A stretch of 64,000 nt of DNA from Phaffia rhodozyma (Eukaryota > Basidiomycota > Tremellomycetes > Cystofilobasidiales > Mrakiaceae), in the NCBI GenBank assembly GCA_014706385.1, contig JACGZH010000009.1, positions 496,001 to 560,000 of the forward strand, in the 5' to 3' direction. Position 1 is the stretch's first letter; the number at the start of each line of letters is the position of its first letter. Under the pieces are notes generated by a model, which searched no databases, had not been told where the DNA came from, and saw only the letters and a list, made by a program, of their open reading frames with translations. A program made the translations under genes and the position numbers. Shown here one piece after another: positions 1-11,284 of the stretch.

Positions 1-855
1 GCTCGTATTGTTCCTCATTTTGTCTTTTGTCCCGATAATCACTTTCTTGTAAGTGTGTCCAATAAGTCCTTCGTGTTTCGTTCCTCAAGTTCATCGTCGA
101 CAAAGCCGATGATCACAATGATGAAGAACTACCAATTTGATCTGATTTGATTTCTTGTACATCCTCTCCCTGTGTCGATGTATAGATCATTCGTGGCAAC
201 CATAGCGATGACAGTGATTGTAGGATCGATGATGATCGTCTCTTCAGTCGTGCTGGGTTCGATTTTCGTAGGATGTAAGTCTCTTCCCTCTTTGACAGGA
301 AAATACTTCGAGGATGTTTTGAGAAACTAAACCTGATCTGATGACTGGTCCATCATGATATTGTACCTTGCGCCACCCAGCTCTTTTTTTCGTTCCGACA
401 ATTTTATTTATGATGACCTTGACGGGCCTGGTGATGTCGTCTTTGATCTTCACATTCGCTTCATATAGGCTCTACGTTCATCTCCAGTCGTTCGTTTCAT
501 GCCCTCTCTATATGCGTGGCATCCTCTCGCCTGAAAGAACAGAAAAACATTTGCTTACATTTTATGGTTTGAACTTTCTCGCCACGCATGTGCATTAAGA
601 TCACTCACGATCCCAGAAGCACTATCTGCTCTCCAGGCGGACCTGGCTTCTCTGCTCTCTAATGAAATTGCTCTCTTCCAAGCCGCTCGACCGATCCGGT
701 CTTCGAACCGGGACACCTTACCGACGAACCCTGCTACTGCGTTCAAACAAGAAGAAGAAGAACTTGACGGATTCTTGCAGCGCGCTGCAGAGAATCCGTC
801 GGAGAAGGAGGAAAAAGTTGGGGAATTTTTGAGTGAGGCTCGGCAGGAGACTTGA
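1..855 (+). CDS. Small multi-spanning membrane protein, 5' end outside window
   Basis: Partial gene whose 5' part lies before the window. Exon 1-48 encodes a very hydrophobic stretch and ends at a GTAAGT donor. Exon 186-274 resumes in phase and encodes a second hydrophobic segment (SFVATIAMTVIVGSMM...). Exon 381 onward gives a third (PTILFMMTLTGLVMSSLIF) followed by a short basic linker. The last exon starts near 617 and ends at TGA 853-855; it encodes an acidic, Glu-rich, probably cytosolic tail (KQEEEELDGF). The junction between the last two exons is unresolved: donors near 515 (GTGGCA) or near 567 (GTTTGA) both fit the phase. Closely spaced hydrophobic hairpins with a charged tail recall promethin/LDAF1-type lipid-droplet proteins, but this is a guess from composition; I do not recognise a specific family. 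Confidence 0.5.
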
Positions 856-1330
856 CCGACGTTTGTCTCCGTTGAATCCTTCTTATATCTGGTCTTACTT
901 CGGAAGATTTAGATTCTGATCTATAGTGTCGGCTATGCCTTCTTTCTTCTATGAATGTCTGGTTTATCTTAATCTACAACACTCGGTATATTCGAGCTAG
1001 CGAATTCGACTCAGAAAGAACAAAATCTATCAAACCAAGTGTTCAAGTGTGCGTCGAGCTAAGCCTATATACATTAGAGATTGAGAACGATCGCAAGAGC
1101 GTTGGTCGACCCGGCTACACTGAAATTCATGTTGTATAACTGACACCGGATGTCTGGGTGAATACCGCTGAGATTAGCTACACTTGGCTCGATCAAGCAT
1201 ATATTCTCTGTCTCTTTGTCTTTGTCTCTTTGTCTCTTTGTCTCTTTGTTTCTTCGTCTTGGTCTTTGTCTGTATTTTTGTCTTTATATTTCTCTGTCAT
1301 GCTATACCTCTGTAATTCATGTCTTTGTCT
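856..1330. other. Intergenic stretch with pyrimidine tract
   Basis: No gene is supported here. The only structure is a pyrimidine-rich tract with repeated GTCTCTTT/GTCTTTGT units at about 1207-1300. Confidence 0.5.
1207..1262 (+). repeat. (GTCTCTTT)n imperfect microsatellite
   Basis: Six to seven imperfect 6-8 bp units of TTTGTCTC type run in tandem just upstream of the Fanzor remnant. Confidence 0.7.
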
Positions 1331-1939
1331 GTGGACGGTAAAGCCTTTACCAGGTCGTTCACCATGACCGACGGCCAGCCGAACCGATCAAAGGGGATTT
1401 CATGCAAAGAAGCAGACATCAATCCCAACAGCTTATGAGACACAACGAACTCGAGATGATTTGAGCGCTCTTCCATATCAGAACACCCCTTCATATGAGA
1501 ACACTTATCAGTTGCCTTGAGGAATGCCGCTCCTCTTGTGTTCGATATGAAGCGTAAGAGGACGGCTCAGGCCTCAGTCAATATGTTCTCAGCTGCGCAA
1601 CTGTAGACTCGATTGGGCCGACAAAGGATTAACGGTGAGTATGAGCTGAAACCGATCTTTACCGTCCGTGACATCAGAGGGTCCGACGAGTCAGCGCGGA
1701 TCTTCACCCTTTGGTGTCACAAATGGTTAAGATCATTTTCGGCTCCATACACCCCGTCGAACATTTGCCAACCCGATCGAGTCTGCAGTTGCTCGGCTAG
1801 GAAAGATAACATTCGACGCATCCGGATTGATGAATTTGCACGTATTGGCACTGTGCACAGATGGAGCTCCTATCCCAGATCTGTCGTCGATAATGCGCCT
1901 GTACTTCCGGACCAAGGCTGGCATCTCCCTTGTCAGTAG

Positions 1940-2504
1940 GACGTCCACGCACCTTCCTGGCCTTCGGCGACGGCGCCTTCTCGTCGACTTCTCGTGGGCA
2001 TACTCCTGGTCCTGTCAGATGCTGTATGCCAAGCTGAAGGCCTTTCCGTCGCTTCAGGTCCACAAAGTCCGGGAGTATCGGACGTCGAGGGTGTGCTCCA
2101 AGTGCCATGGCGAGTTCTCTGGAAGGAACAAAGCGTGGGCGATCAAGGAGTGTCGAAGCATCTGTCGAGTAAGTCACCTGTGTTGGATGTCTGTTGGATG
2201 TGTAATGTGTGTCTTAGGATAGTGTCAAGAACTCATTGTTTTCTCTTTATTCTCTGCGCTCTATGCTTGCTTTCAGACTTGGTGGAACAGAGATGTGAAC
2301 GCGTCACGCAACATGCTGCACCTTGACCTTCACCAGGAGGAGAACGAAGGAGCAAGAATGCTGGTATCTGACACCGCTGCTGCTACGCTAGCCACTGAGG
2401 TTGAGGCTGGCACATACCAACCCCATGACTTATGGAGATGTGGTGGTTCGTGGTCTGAGGGCACCCAAGTCCAAAAGGGCCATATATCAACCACCGTCGG
2501 TTGA
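1940..2504 (+). pseudogene. Fanzor (eukaryotic TnpB-like RNA-guided nuclease) C-terminal remnant
   Basis: Three ordered motifs match the C-terminal half of Fanzor/TnpB nucleases. (a) A RuvC-II-like segment, FLAFGDGAFSSTSRGHTPGP, at about 1953-2012. (b) A zinc-ribbon opening, VREYRTSRVCSKCH, followed by a second Cys pair (ECRSIC), at about 2067-2168. (c) After a 108-bp intron (GTAAGT at 2169, CAG at 2276), the RuvC-III motif TWWNRDVNASRNM at 2277-2315, whose Asp is the expected catalytic residue. The frame continues to TGA 2502-2504. Segments (a) and (b) lie in different frames, so there is a frameshift near 2018. Upstream, about 1333-1435, a short segment (FTMTDG) could be a decayed upstream portion, but stops in all frames prevent a continuous gene. 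Family knowledge: Fanzors are transposon-associated RNA-guided DNA nucleases found in fungi. I infer an inactivated copy. Guide RNA and transposon ends were not identified. Confidence 0.72.
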
Positions 2505-2736
2505 GGCAACTCTCACCATGCTTTTTGCACTAGGTACACTCGTCCAGATTTTCACTTCTTTTCGCCAACTTCGTTCGACTTCATTGTTCTTTTCCCTTTT
2601 TTTTAAGCATCAATTTCCAATTTATCAAGATCTCCTCTCCATGTTAGACAAGCAGAGGAATCTGTGAGAAGTTGGCGCTTAGTCTATCGAAAGATTTGGG
2701 TGAAAATTGGTTTCAGGTCGAATAAAATCAGCTTGT

Positions 2737-4156
2737 TTATCCAAAGTTTGCCCTACCACCGCTCAGATCAAAGTCTGAGAAGATTAAAAAGGGATATATG
2801 GAAAAGGATAGAACGTACTAAGCTCGTCGAGCTTGTTAGCCTCGTCCTCAACCTCGAAAGACTCGACCTGGGAGGGGACACCCTCATCCTCGGCCTTCTC
2901 GGCTATAGTTAAACACGTCGGACTGTTTAGCTTCTCTCTTTCTCTTTACTTCTTGCTTCTTCCAATGTGGGTGATGAGAATACAAGGGACGAACCATCAG
3001 CCCCCTCCATCTGCTTCCTCTGCTCCATGATCTGCTGATAGCTGTCGGCCAACTTTCGCAAGCTCTCAGGTCCGAGCTGGGAAAGAATGTTGGGGAGAAG
3101 CTCAGTGATCTCCTTGGGCTTACCCACACCGTACACGACGGTGGTGTTGGAAGGAAGAGCAGCGTGAACTATCGATAGTAGAGTGTGATATTCAGAGCTA
3201 GAATCAGCATACGAAACAATCGAGAACAAACGGTGTTCGTTGAAGAAAAAAGAAGAAAAAGAAGAAAAAAAATAGCAAACGCACCCTGAGGAGTCTGGAA
3301 GTGAAGGACCTTTCCGTCCTCTGTAAGAAACAAGGAGATCATAAACCCGGAACAAATCATTAAGCAACTTGATCTGTATTCTACTTTCAAAACGTTAGGT
3401 CTAAAACCTCACCCTGGAACATGTTGACCTGCATCGCATTATAGACGAAAAGAACAGGTGAGTCTCTAGCTTGTCGATATAACCTAACCGGTTGACTAAA
3501 TGCATAGAAGCGAAACTCACCTCATCAACGGGTCCGATGGTGGCAACCTGAAGCTTCTTCAAAGCGTTGTGGAGCTTGACATCATCGGCCTGGGAAGAAG
3601 AAGCAGACTTCTTGATAACCTTTCGTCGGGGCGTACCCTTTCCTCCTATTAAAGCGTACCGGAAATGACAGGCGCAGCCCAGCAGAAAGCAAATTGATTC
3701 ACAGAAGGATAAATGGATATTAGAATGAAAGAGACACTGATTAGTGAACAGAGCATGAATAATCTCCTTCAATTCTTGATTGGAACAACGATGGGGTTTG
3801 GTGATGAGGCAGAGAAGGCCATAGAACAGGAAGATGGTCGGAGTGATGGGGATGAAGTTTATGATGCGATCTGATGCACATTCGCCTTCATTTATCCTGA
3901 TCTTATGCTCTCTATTTTTCAAAGCACTAGGATACAAACGTCAAGAGCTTCATCTTGAATCTTCTTGGGATGACTACTGATATAAATACCATCACCTTCT
4001 TGAACCAAGCTATCAATCACCCCGAACGCTCTCCTGCAATTACGATCCGCTTTCCTCTAATTTTTGTCTGAATTCTAGTAAAGATATAATAAGGAGAATG
4101 AAGAACGAACCGATCTTGACAGCAGCCTGAAGTCGAGCAAGTTTGGCCTGATCCAT
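2737..4156 (-). CDS. EGD1: Nascent polypeptide-associated complex subunit beta (BTF3-like)
   Basis: Beta subunit of NAC, which binds at the ribosomal exit tunnel with NAC-alpha and shields nascent chains. ATG at 4156 starts [16 protein letters not shown]. Exons: 4156-4111, 3645-3521, 3428-3413, 3320-3285, 3168-2995, and one beginning at 2902. Joined, they give the BTF3 hallmarks [10 protein letters not shown], then [11 protein letters not shown], the NAC domain ([33 protein letters not shown]) and [16 protein letters not shown]. The C-terminal exon is acidic ([17 protein letters not shown]), as in the family. The first intron is unusually long (465 bp). The last junction is uncertain: a final intron with donor GTACGT near 2819 would give the stop at 2737, and without it the frame stops near 2784. 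Introns 1 and 5 use GTTCGT donors. Confidence 0.93.
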
Positions 4157-4525
4157 GATGATTATAGACAAGTGAGAAGTAAGTAAGGTGAAGAGAGTGA
4201 AGAACGAGGTTTTCGAGTGAAGGAGAAGTAAAAAAAACCGTTCTCTCTTTTTTCATTGCAGCCTTCGAAAAGAAAAGATACCTAAGGTATATATGAATTA
4301 CGTAATCTTCATCCGATGCACATCACCCACGCCTATGACTACCAGCTGAATGCAAGAAGCAGAAAGAAGAGAGAAAGAGTATAGAGGACAGAGATATCGA
4401 ACAAGACGCATGCTAAAATGATGATATGCGCGAATCAAGTAAAAAGTATATCGCCAACACAAGGAATGACTGATAATCCGTTTATATTCCTACAAGGCCA
4501 TACACATATGTACACATGCTACTGG
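4157..4525. other. Intergenic region upstream of NAC-beta
   Basis: 369 bp between the NAC-beta start and the TMEM184 3' end. It presumably carries the NAC-beta promoter and the TMEM184 terminator. No clear element is visible. Confidence 0.4.
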
Positions 4526-7500
4526 CTAAGCCCATGGGTTCCGCTCATCATCTGTGCCCTGCCTAACATGGCCCGAGCCGTTTTCCGAACCTCGCTCGTC
4601 TGTCCATGGAGATCCAGCGTCCGAGTTACCTGATCGGAATGATTTTCGAGTGGGTGAGGTTTGATGAGGGAGGAGATTTGAAGGGGAGATGTCATGATTG
4701 ATCGGTGCGTCACCGCCAAACATTGGTGGTGACGTCGGAGGGGATATATGAAGAAGCGGTGGCTCCGTTGTCGTTCTGGTGGGTTTCCAAATACAGGTGC
4801 ATAACTCGGTCAGATTTACAGTAGCAGATGATATATATTTGATTAAAGACGACAAAAGATAGAAAAGAGGTAAACGTACTCGGCCTCTACTCTACCATCA
4901 CTTTGTTCGCTCTCCATGACGATCTTACCCTGTTCTCTCTCCCTATCAACCCACCCAGCCTGTCTAAGCGACTCCTTCGCCTCCCTCTTCCGCTCCTTGT
5001 TCCAACTTTCTTCTTCTGACGAATCTACCTCGGCCTCAACTACAAGATCAATAGCGTCGCTCGGTAATGGTTTCTCGTTGGTTGGTGATGCAGAGCGCGA
5101 GCCTCCGCCACCGCCACCTATGGGAAGTTTCAACCAGGATGGTTCAGTCCGTTCAACCGCAGGGGTGAACTCGAGTTCCGTTGCTGGTACGATCTGATGG
5201 GCAGCCTCCAATAAATGGGATGCAACTTCCTTAGCTTTACCCTTCTGCTTAGTCCAAAGAATCCGTACGGGATGGTCCTCTGGGAGAAACGTCGGGGATG
5301 GTGGAGACTCGCTTGTTTCCGTTGAGTGAGAAGCTTGAGGACCACTTTGACCGTGTCGGATAGGAGCAGCAGATGAGGTCATTGGCAGATCGGACGGAGA
5401 CCTAGACGGAGGAAGCGGGGCATAGATGTCTGTCGCTGATGGAAACAAACGTGAGGGCCATCATATGCGAAGCGATACGGGCGTCAAAAGTCAACCTCAG
5501 CATTCGGAACAAAAAAGGGGATGAAAAGAAAGCATCACATGGCACGCACCTAGTCTCTCATCACCGCCACCAAAAGCGCCATAGATTTTTCTTTCTGATG
5601 ATTTGTTTTTGTCCTTGTCATTGACACCCCTGGTTAAACCTCGACCCCATCGTTCCCCTTGTCTTCTTCCTTCTCCCCGCCTACCAAATCCGGCCAGGAC
5701 ATTATCTTCTTCTTCCCTCATCCGTCTTCTAGCATCCTCTTTACTCACATCGATCACACGATAACTCCAGTCGCCATGGAGGTAACCTCTTGCCTCCGCA
5801 TAGAGCGCCTCTTGCGACTCCTCCTCTGATCCTTGACGTTGACGCTGACCTTGGATTCCTTCAGAAGGAGTTCCCGAAGGCGAGGATGCGATGGAGGAAA
5901 ACGAAAGTGAGACTACAGAGTCATCGTCAGAGTCATCCTCTATCGGGGAATGTCTTCCGTGTGAAGCGGAACCATCTTGTCGACTTCGAGCAAAGTAATC
6001 TCCCTGAGTAGAAGATGAGGCGGGAGGATGAGGAGGTGACCGAAAGCCTAAAGAATGGGGGCCATGACCAGTCGCCTTGTTGTATACTCCCTTGGTCGGA
6101 ATGCCGTGAGAGTGATGGCCTGTAGGTGAGGTCGTGCCTAAAGCACCATAATTTGGTTGAGAGAAACCTAGTATACCTTCTTCTTTAGGAACAGGTAGCC
6201 AGTATTTTTTCCCTAGATATATCGTCATAAAGCAGCTCATCAGCAGCTACTTCGGTAGCGAAAGAGAGAGGGGAAAACGAACTGACCACTTTTCCCTCCA
6301 CCTTGATATCTTAAACCAGCTCTGATTCGCCTCTCTCTAGCTCTGCCGAGGGTGTGTAATCCACCCTCAACAGGCTCAAATGATCGATATGTCATTCCTT
6401 TGCCACCCCAAGTTGCTCTGAAGTCTGAAACGAGGTCCAAAACTCCTACACTATCTCTCAAGGCGAGGATGAACGGCAATCGAGCAACATAATGCAGGGA
6501 CGGATCAACTGGTTGGGTAAATTTGAATCGTAGACAAAGTGAGAAAAACGAAGAAGGCAACGCCACCTTCAAGAGGATATATGGGAAATCAAAGAGTAAG
6601 AAGAGACAAGATGATACTGACCATAGTCGCTCAGCCGGCAAAATGCATAGGTGTGTGCGATTGCGAAGATTGGCATTTCCAGGCAGATCAACACGTCTCC
6701 AAGCGCAAGAGACATATGCTTTGATGATTTGACCGAAAACATGGATCAGTATGAAGTCTCATCGTGGATGCAGAAGAAGACAGTTGTCGAGAAAGGTACC
6801 TCATGATCTGTGTATGGGCCAAGATGTTGGATTGCGCCCGAAGCGACGAGGATAGAGACTCCGATACCTTGCCAGAACGAGAAAAATAGAATCCCTTTGA
6901 CACAAAGGAATTTGGGAGTAGGCCGAAAGGGTTGAACACTGTTCACATCAAGCCTTGTTAGCTAGCGTTTACACGTATACAATCAAGACCTTACTCACTC
7001 ATGATGAATAGATACCCAGAACATTGCTAAGCAGCTACAACATTCGACAACAGCCGTAAGCAATACGCATCTGACTAAATCGCTCATTTTCATCAAGAAA
7101 CAGACTTACTAGAGAGACAGACAGATACTTAGATTGTATACAATCGAAACATATGTATATCCCGTGTTGAACCCGAGTTGACCATCCGAATAGTTTTCCG
7201 TGTACTTGAGTACCATTGTGACCAATGCCAACAATGGTTTCACGTAAACGTATTCTAGTTCGGATCAAAGAGATGAACATCGTCTCAGTCAGATTCGTGC
7301 GGAAAGACAAATCCAGAGCTGCGGCGCCGACCGAAATGTCGACGGTCAAGACTTGAGAACAGGAAACTTACGAAGAATTCCTCGCTTGAGACCCAGGAAG
7401 GTATATGGATCTGAGAGGTCCATCTCATGATAGAACATTCCTACAGGCCACGGATGAGGTGTTGACGGCCGGCCGTGGACGAGGATCAGAAGCGAGCGCT

Positions 7501-8222
7501 CTCCACCAAGGTAGGTCACCAGTAAGGAGCTGAAGGAAGGAGAGAAACACCATTCACAAGACAAGTGAGCACGTCGACAAGATGAACATGAGATTTGTCG
7601 CTCGCGCACAAGAAAGTATATATAACAAAAGCCTGGTTAGATCAAAGCGTCATCAGGCCAACAGGGACAAGATCAGAAGCGAGGAAATTTTGTGAAAAGG
7701 TGTTAGAAAACGTTTCTATCTGTCCAGGAGCAAGGCCGATGACGCGTACCTCATAGAGATCTCGGACTGCATCAATCCAAAAAGCTGCCTCGACCGAATG
7801 AAGTGATACCAGAGAAGCAATTGCATAGATGGGGATCCTGAAGTGTTTGTGGAAGAAAAGCGAGGACGAAAAGATTGCGGGTGAGCCCCTTATCCTGATA
7901 AACGCGACGTCATAGGCAGCCGAGCACGCACATCAACATGATACGGACGACTAGTCTAGATAGACATATGCAAGAGTGGCAGCAAATGATCGGACCAATA
8001 TTTAGAAGAACAACGGTTATTGAAAGATTGCAAGAACAAACGGAAGAAGGTTGATGACCGTGCTAGAGACAATTAGACGAACCTTTGAAGACCAGGTCGC
8101 CTATATCCCTTGAGATGGAGATAGATACTCCAAAATGAAGTAACACATGCGAATATTGTTGCTGCCAGAGAAGTATGAAGAAGTGGAGCGGGAAGCGAGG
8201 AGCCCGAGCCCTTGGGGGCCAT
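4526..8222 (-). CDS. TMEM184/DUF300 (OSTalpha-like) transmembrane protein with long disordered tail
   Basis: Multi-exon gene read from ATG 8222 (MAPKGSGSSLPAPLLHT) to TAG 4526-4528. The N-terminal half has the Solute_trans_a/DUF300 pattern: a first membrane helix, then WSIYLHLKGYRRPGLQRLIV, IMVPIYAIASLVSLHS and the loop motif SYLGGERSLLILVHGR, followed by HPWPVGMF. Later helices include CVKGILFFSFWQGIGVSILV and the region PVDPSLHYVARLPFILALRD, typical of TMEM184 proteins. After the membrane part come about 400 residues of low-complexity, Ser/Pro/Gly/Asp-rich sequence with acidic runs, probably cytosolic and disordered. Family members are seven-helix proteins of endomembranes or vacuole; the substrate in fungi is not established. 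Exon 1 ends at 8083 with donor GTTCGT. It is divergent from the bL27m gene across about 350 bp. Confidence 0.88.
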
Positions 8223-8283
8223 GTGAATGCGAGCTTTGAGTGAGTAGCAAGTGAATGAGAGGTAAATGTGTGAGTATATGTGA

Positions 8284-8288
<5 letters not shown>

Positions 8289-8316
<28 letters not shown>
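8289..8316 (+). repeat. (TG)14 microsatellite
   Basis: Uninterrupted TG dinucleotide run in the divergent promoter between the TMEM184 and bL27m genes, preceded by a duplicated GTGAGTATAT motif. Confidence 0.97.
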
Positions 8317-8574
8317 GATTGTGTGGAACGTGGAGTGTGGATCTGGAATGCGGATGATGAAAAAGAAAAGGGAGCGATAATTAGATGGAGGCTGTGTGAT
8401 ATCTATTATGAAATGAGTGTAATGAAGCGAATAGAAAAAACCATTATACTTTTCTATACTTTCATAACCCTACCCGTCCACCTTCTTTCGTAGTCCATAA
8501 GGAAAAAAGTCTTGTGCCTTTATCACCCACGGTCATTATCCGGTTCTGAACATCCATCACCTCTGGACCATACC

Positions 8575-9509
8575 ATGTTCTCTCTTTTCGCATCTCCCTC
8601 GGCTCTTCTTAGGCCACTCAATCAGTTCAACTCATCGTTACGATCCTTTTCGACGTCTCCTCTTTGGCAGGCCACTAAGAAGGGTGGAGGATCTACCAAG
8701 AATAATCGAGGATCCATTGGAAAACGTCTAGGTGTCAAAAAGTTCGGAAGTACGTTCTCGTTCAATCTTTTTCTTGTCTGCCTGCTTCTTCTGCATATAT
8801 CTGAAACTTTGAAGATCCATATCTCCTGACGACTATTTATGGTTTTGTTCGTTCCTCGTGTTGATTTCCATCCGGCTTTGGTCTGGGCACACTTCAGATG
8901 AGCTCGTTCAGCCGGGAGATATCATCATTCGTCAACGAGGAACTAAATTCCATCCTGGTCAACACGTACGTTTTCTCGCTCGATATCCTTTCTCCTTCTC
9001 TGCTTTTATGCCGCTTTTGTCATATGCTCATATATATATATATATATATTCGGAAACATGTTTTCTCCTCTGCTGACTCTCTTCCGGTTCTCACGCAAAC
9101 ATTTCAGGTCGGAATGGGTAGAGACCATACGTTGTTTGCTCTCTCGCCCGGCTACCTCAAGTTCTACTCACTTCCTTACAAGAAGCAGAATGTCCAAGTT
9201 TCGCCAAACATCGCCAACCGTCGGCCGCCCCGATCTTCCGTGCCGATCATGGATACGAATCGACCGAAGAACTACCGACGATACATCGGAATCACTCTTC
9301 GAAGGGATGAGAGTTTGCCCAGAGACGAAATCAAGCGAGGAAGGGAACGAGTTTTCTGGGGTGTGAAAGAACAGGAAAGGGAAGATTCTGTTTTCCAGTG
9401 GGTCGACGGACCGGAAGGGAAAGGAGAGTTTGTCAGGAAACAGTCGGCAACTACCCCGGTGACGGAGGACAAGGAGGATGTCAAGGCTCCGGCTCCGATT
9501 TCGATCTGA
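8575..9509 (+). CDS. MRP7: Mitochondrial ribosomal protein bL27m
   Basis: Large-subunit mitoribosomal protein of the bL27 family, located near the peptidyl-transferase centre. Exons 8575-8749, 8898-8965 and 9108-9509 join in phase. Residues 1-35 are a mitochondrial presequence (MFSLFASPSALLRP..., SFSTSPLWQ). Then follows the bL27 core: ATKKGGGSTKNNRGSIGKRL, GVKKFG, NELVQPGDIIIRQRGTKFHP and GMGRDHTLFAL. A mitochondria-specific basic C-terminal extension of about 100 residues follows (RRYIGITLRRDE, RVFWGVKEQERED). ATG 8575 is the first Met that gives a presequence. Both introns have GTACGT donors; the second contains a (TA)n run at about 9031-9049. Confidence 0.95.
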
Positions 9510-10189
9510 AGAGGGATGGATTTTTCTACTTGCTAATGAATCAATATATCAAAACCATTTGTTTTCCCGTCCTGCAGAGCCTGACTTGATGCTGGGTGCA
9601 CTTCAATCTGATGAGCCAGATGATCGTTAAATCAGTGTGATTATGGACGAGACCAACGGAGCTCAAATCCAAATCACCATCTTCGCACGTGAAGCAAATT
9701 GATCATATTCTTGCCGCAGAGTGCATTTTAGAGAATGGCTTTCTATTCCAAACTTCTCCTCATAAACATATTTCTCTTCCTAATCTCCTCTCTTCGAAAA
9801 CTTTTCAATTTTGCCCTACTCAACAGCGACATACGGAGAAAAACAGACCTTTTGATCGGAAAGAGTTAAAAACAAAGGACCGGGGTTTAGACAACGAAAA
9901 TGAGACGAAACAAAGAGAAGGAAAGGAGGGGAATGCAGAACGTCTATGACGCCGAAAGGAGATCAAGACCAACTGATTAGTTCGCATGGTCTCATGTGGC
10001 CGGCCAGTTGAAAGTGGCTGAAGAGAGAGAGAAAGGCAACGCACCATGTAGCAGAAGTAGGTTGTAAGAAGTGGTCAAGTTGTACAATCAGAGATAACGA
10101 AGGAAGGGAGTAGACGAGCGGAATGGGACACATGAGGGAAAGAAGGCAGTGCAAAAGAAGGAGAGGTATCATAGAGAAAGTCCAAACGA
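9510..10189. other. Intergenic region between convergent bL27m and SKP1
   Basis: 680 bp between convergent 3' ends. A/G-rich on the plus strand around 9840-9960. No gene or RNA is recognised. Confidence 0.4.
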
Positions 10190-11284
10190 CTACCGGTCCT
10201 CGGCCCACTCATTCTCTCGTTTAATTTGCTCCTCCTCCTCGGGAGTAAAGTCGTTCTGGATGTTGAATAACTTTCGGATCTGTTATAATTTTTTTTTTTC
10301 GTTTGGACAACGAAGAGGATAAGAACATATTCTGCGGGGCTGCTGAAGATTGAAGGCACATCATGCAAAGGAAACGGCCGTACCTCATCGGGTGTCTTTC
10401 CCTTGATCATGTTGGCCACAGTCTTGCATCCGACATCCCTACAGGCGATTGAAAACAAAACGATGGCGAGAATATCGAGGCATACAACACTATTAGCTCC
10501 TGACCAAGAATTGGTAGACAGAAAAATGCGATCCGACTAACAAAAGGGGTTTGATGTCAAGGTAGTTAGCAGCCAAGATGATCTCGAACAACATTTCCTG
10601 GTCAACCTGAGCAACGAAAAGAACGTACACATAGCAACAAGTCAGTTTTCCTCTTTGCTCCGCTTTTTAAAAATGATGATGATGAAAATGGAGGCGGGCT
10701 GGGCGGGCAGATGATGATCCGAAAGATCGAGCTTAAAGAATTGATGTGATGGACTTACAGAGATAAACTTTGCATCCCAGTCTTGAATGTCGGCTACTCG
10801 CCTTCTGTTCTCGTCAGTATTCTCATCCGTGGCAGTAGGAAGAGGGTCATTTCGGTGATGCTCGCAGTACTCGAGGACCTATGAAGAGGCAAATTCATTT
10901 GATGTGGAACCAAAGGCTGATATGGGTACATGCTTTCAAGATATACGAAGCAAAGGTGGAAAGATAACGTACCTTCTTAAGCACATTGGCGGTGACATTT
11001 GGCAGAGGAATGGCCATATCAGATTCTCCCACATCTGTAATTAGTAAAGTCCAAGGATAAGCATATTACGTTCAAAGTTTCCGGCTCTTCATTAAAAAAA
11101 AAAGAAGATGCAAGATGGCGAGGAACAAAATTCAAAGAGCAGAGAAGATGGCCGAACCTTCAAGCATGTTCTTCAACATGATCGATCGCTCGGCGACCTC
11201 TTTGTCAACGAGGAACTCTTCCTTGTCGGCGGTCTCGAGAGTGATCTTCTTGGACTCTCCCTCGGTCTTGGTCTTGGCGGACAT
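10190..11284 (-). CDS. SKP1: SKP1, SCF ubiquitin ligase adaptor
   Basis: Links F-box proteins to cullin-1 in SCF E3 ligases; Skp1 also serves in kinetochore and V-ATPase assembly complexes in fungi. Six exons are read from ATG 11284 ([20 protein letters not shown]) to TAG 10190-10192. The BTB/POZ-like N-terminal half contains [20 protein letters not shown], then [13 protein letters not shown] and [16 protein letters not shown]. The C-terminal Skp1 dimerisation/F-box-binding half has [60 protein letters not shown] and the conserved end [16 protein letters not shown]. Length is about 160 residues, normal for the family. Exon junctions include 11158/11034 (donor GTTCGG) and five small introns in all. 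Confidence 0.96.

Noticed and set aside
1797..2177. 126-codon minus-strand frame over the Fanzor remnant
   Set aside because: Antisense to the recognisable zinc-ribbon and RuvC-II motifs; no motif of its own.
3401..3937. 178-codon minus-strand frame with an N-terminal extension of NAC-beta
   Set aside because: It reads through the long first intron; the ATG at 4156 spliced to 3645 gives the conserved NAC-beta N-terminus instead.
9031..9049. (TA)n run as a TATA promoter
   Set aside because: It lies inside intron 2 of the bL27m gene.
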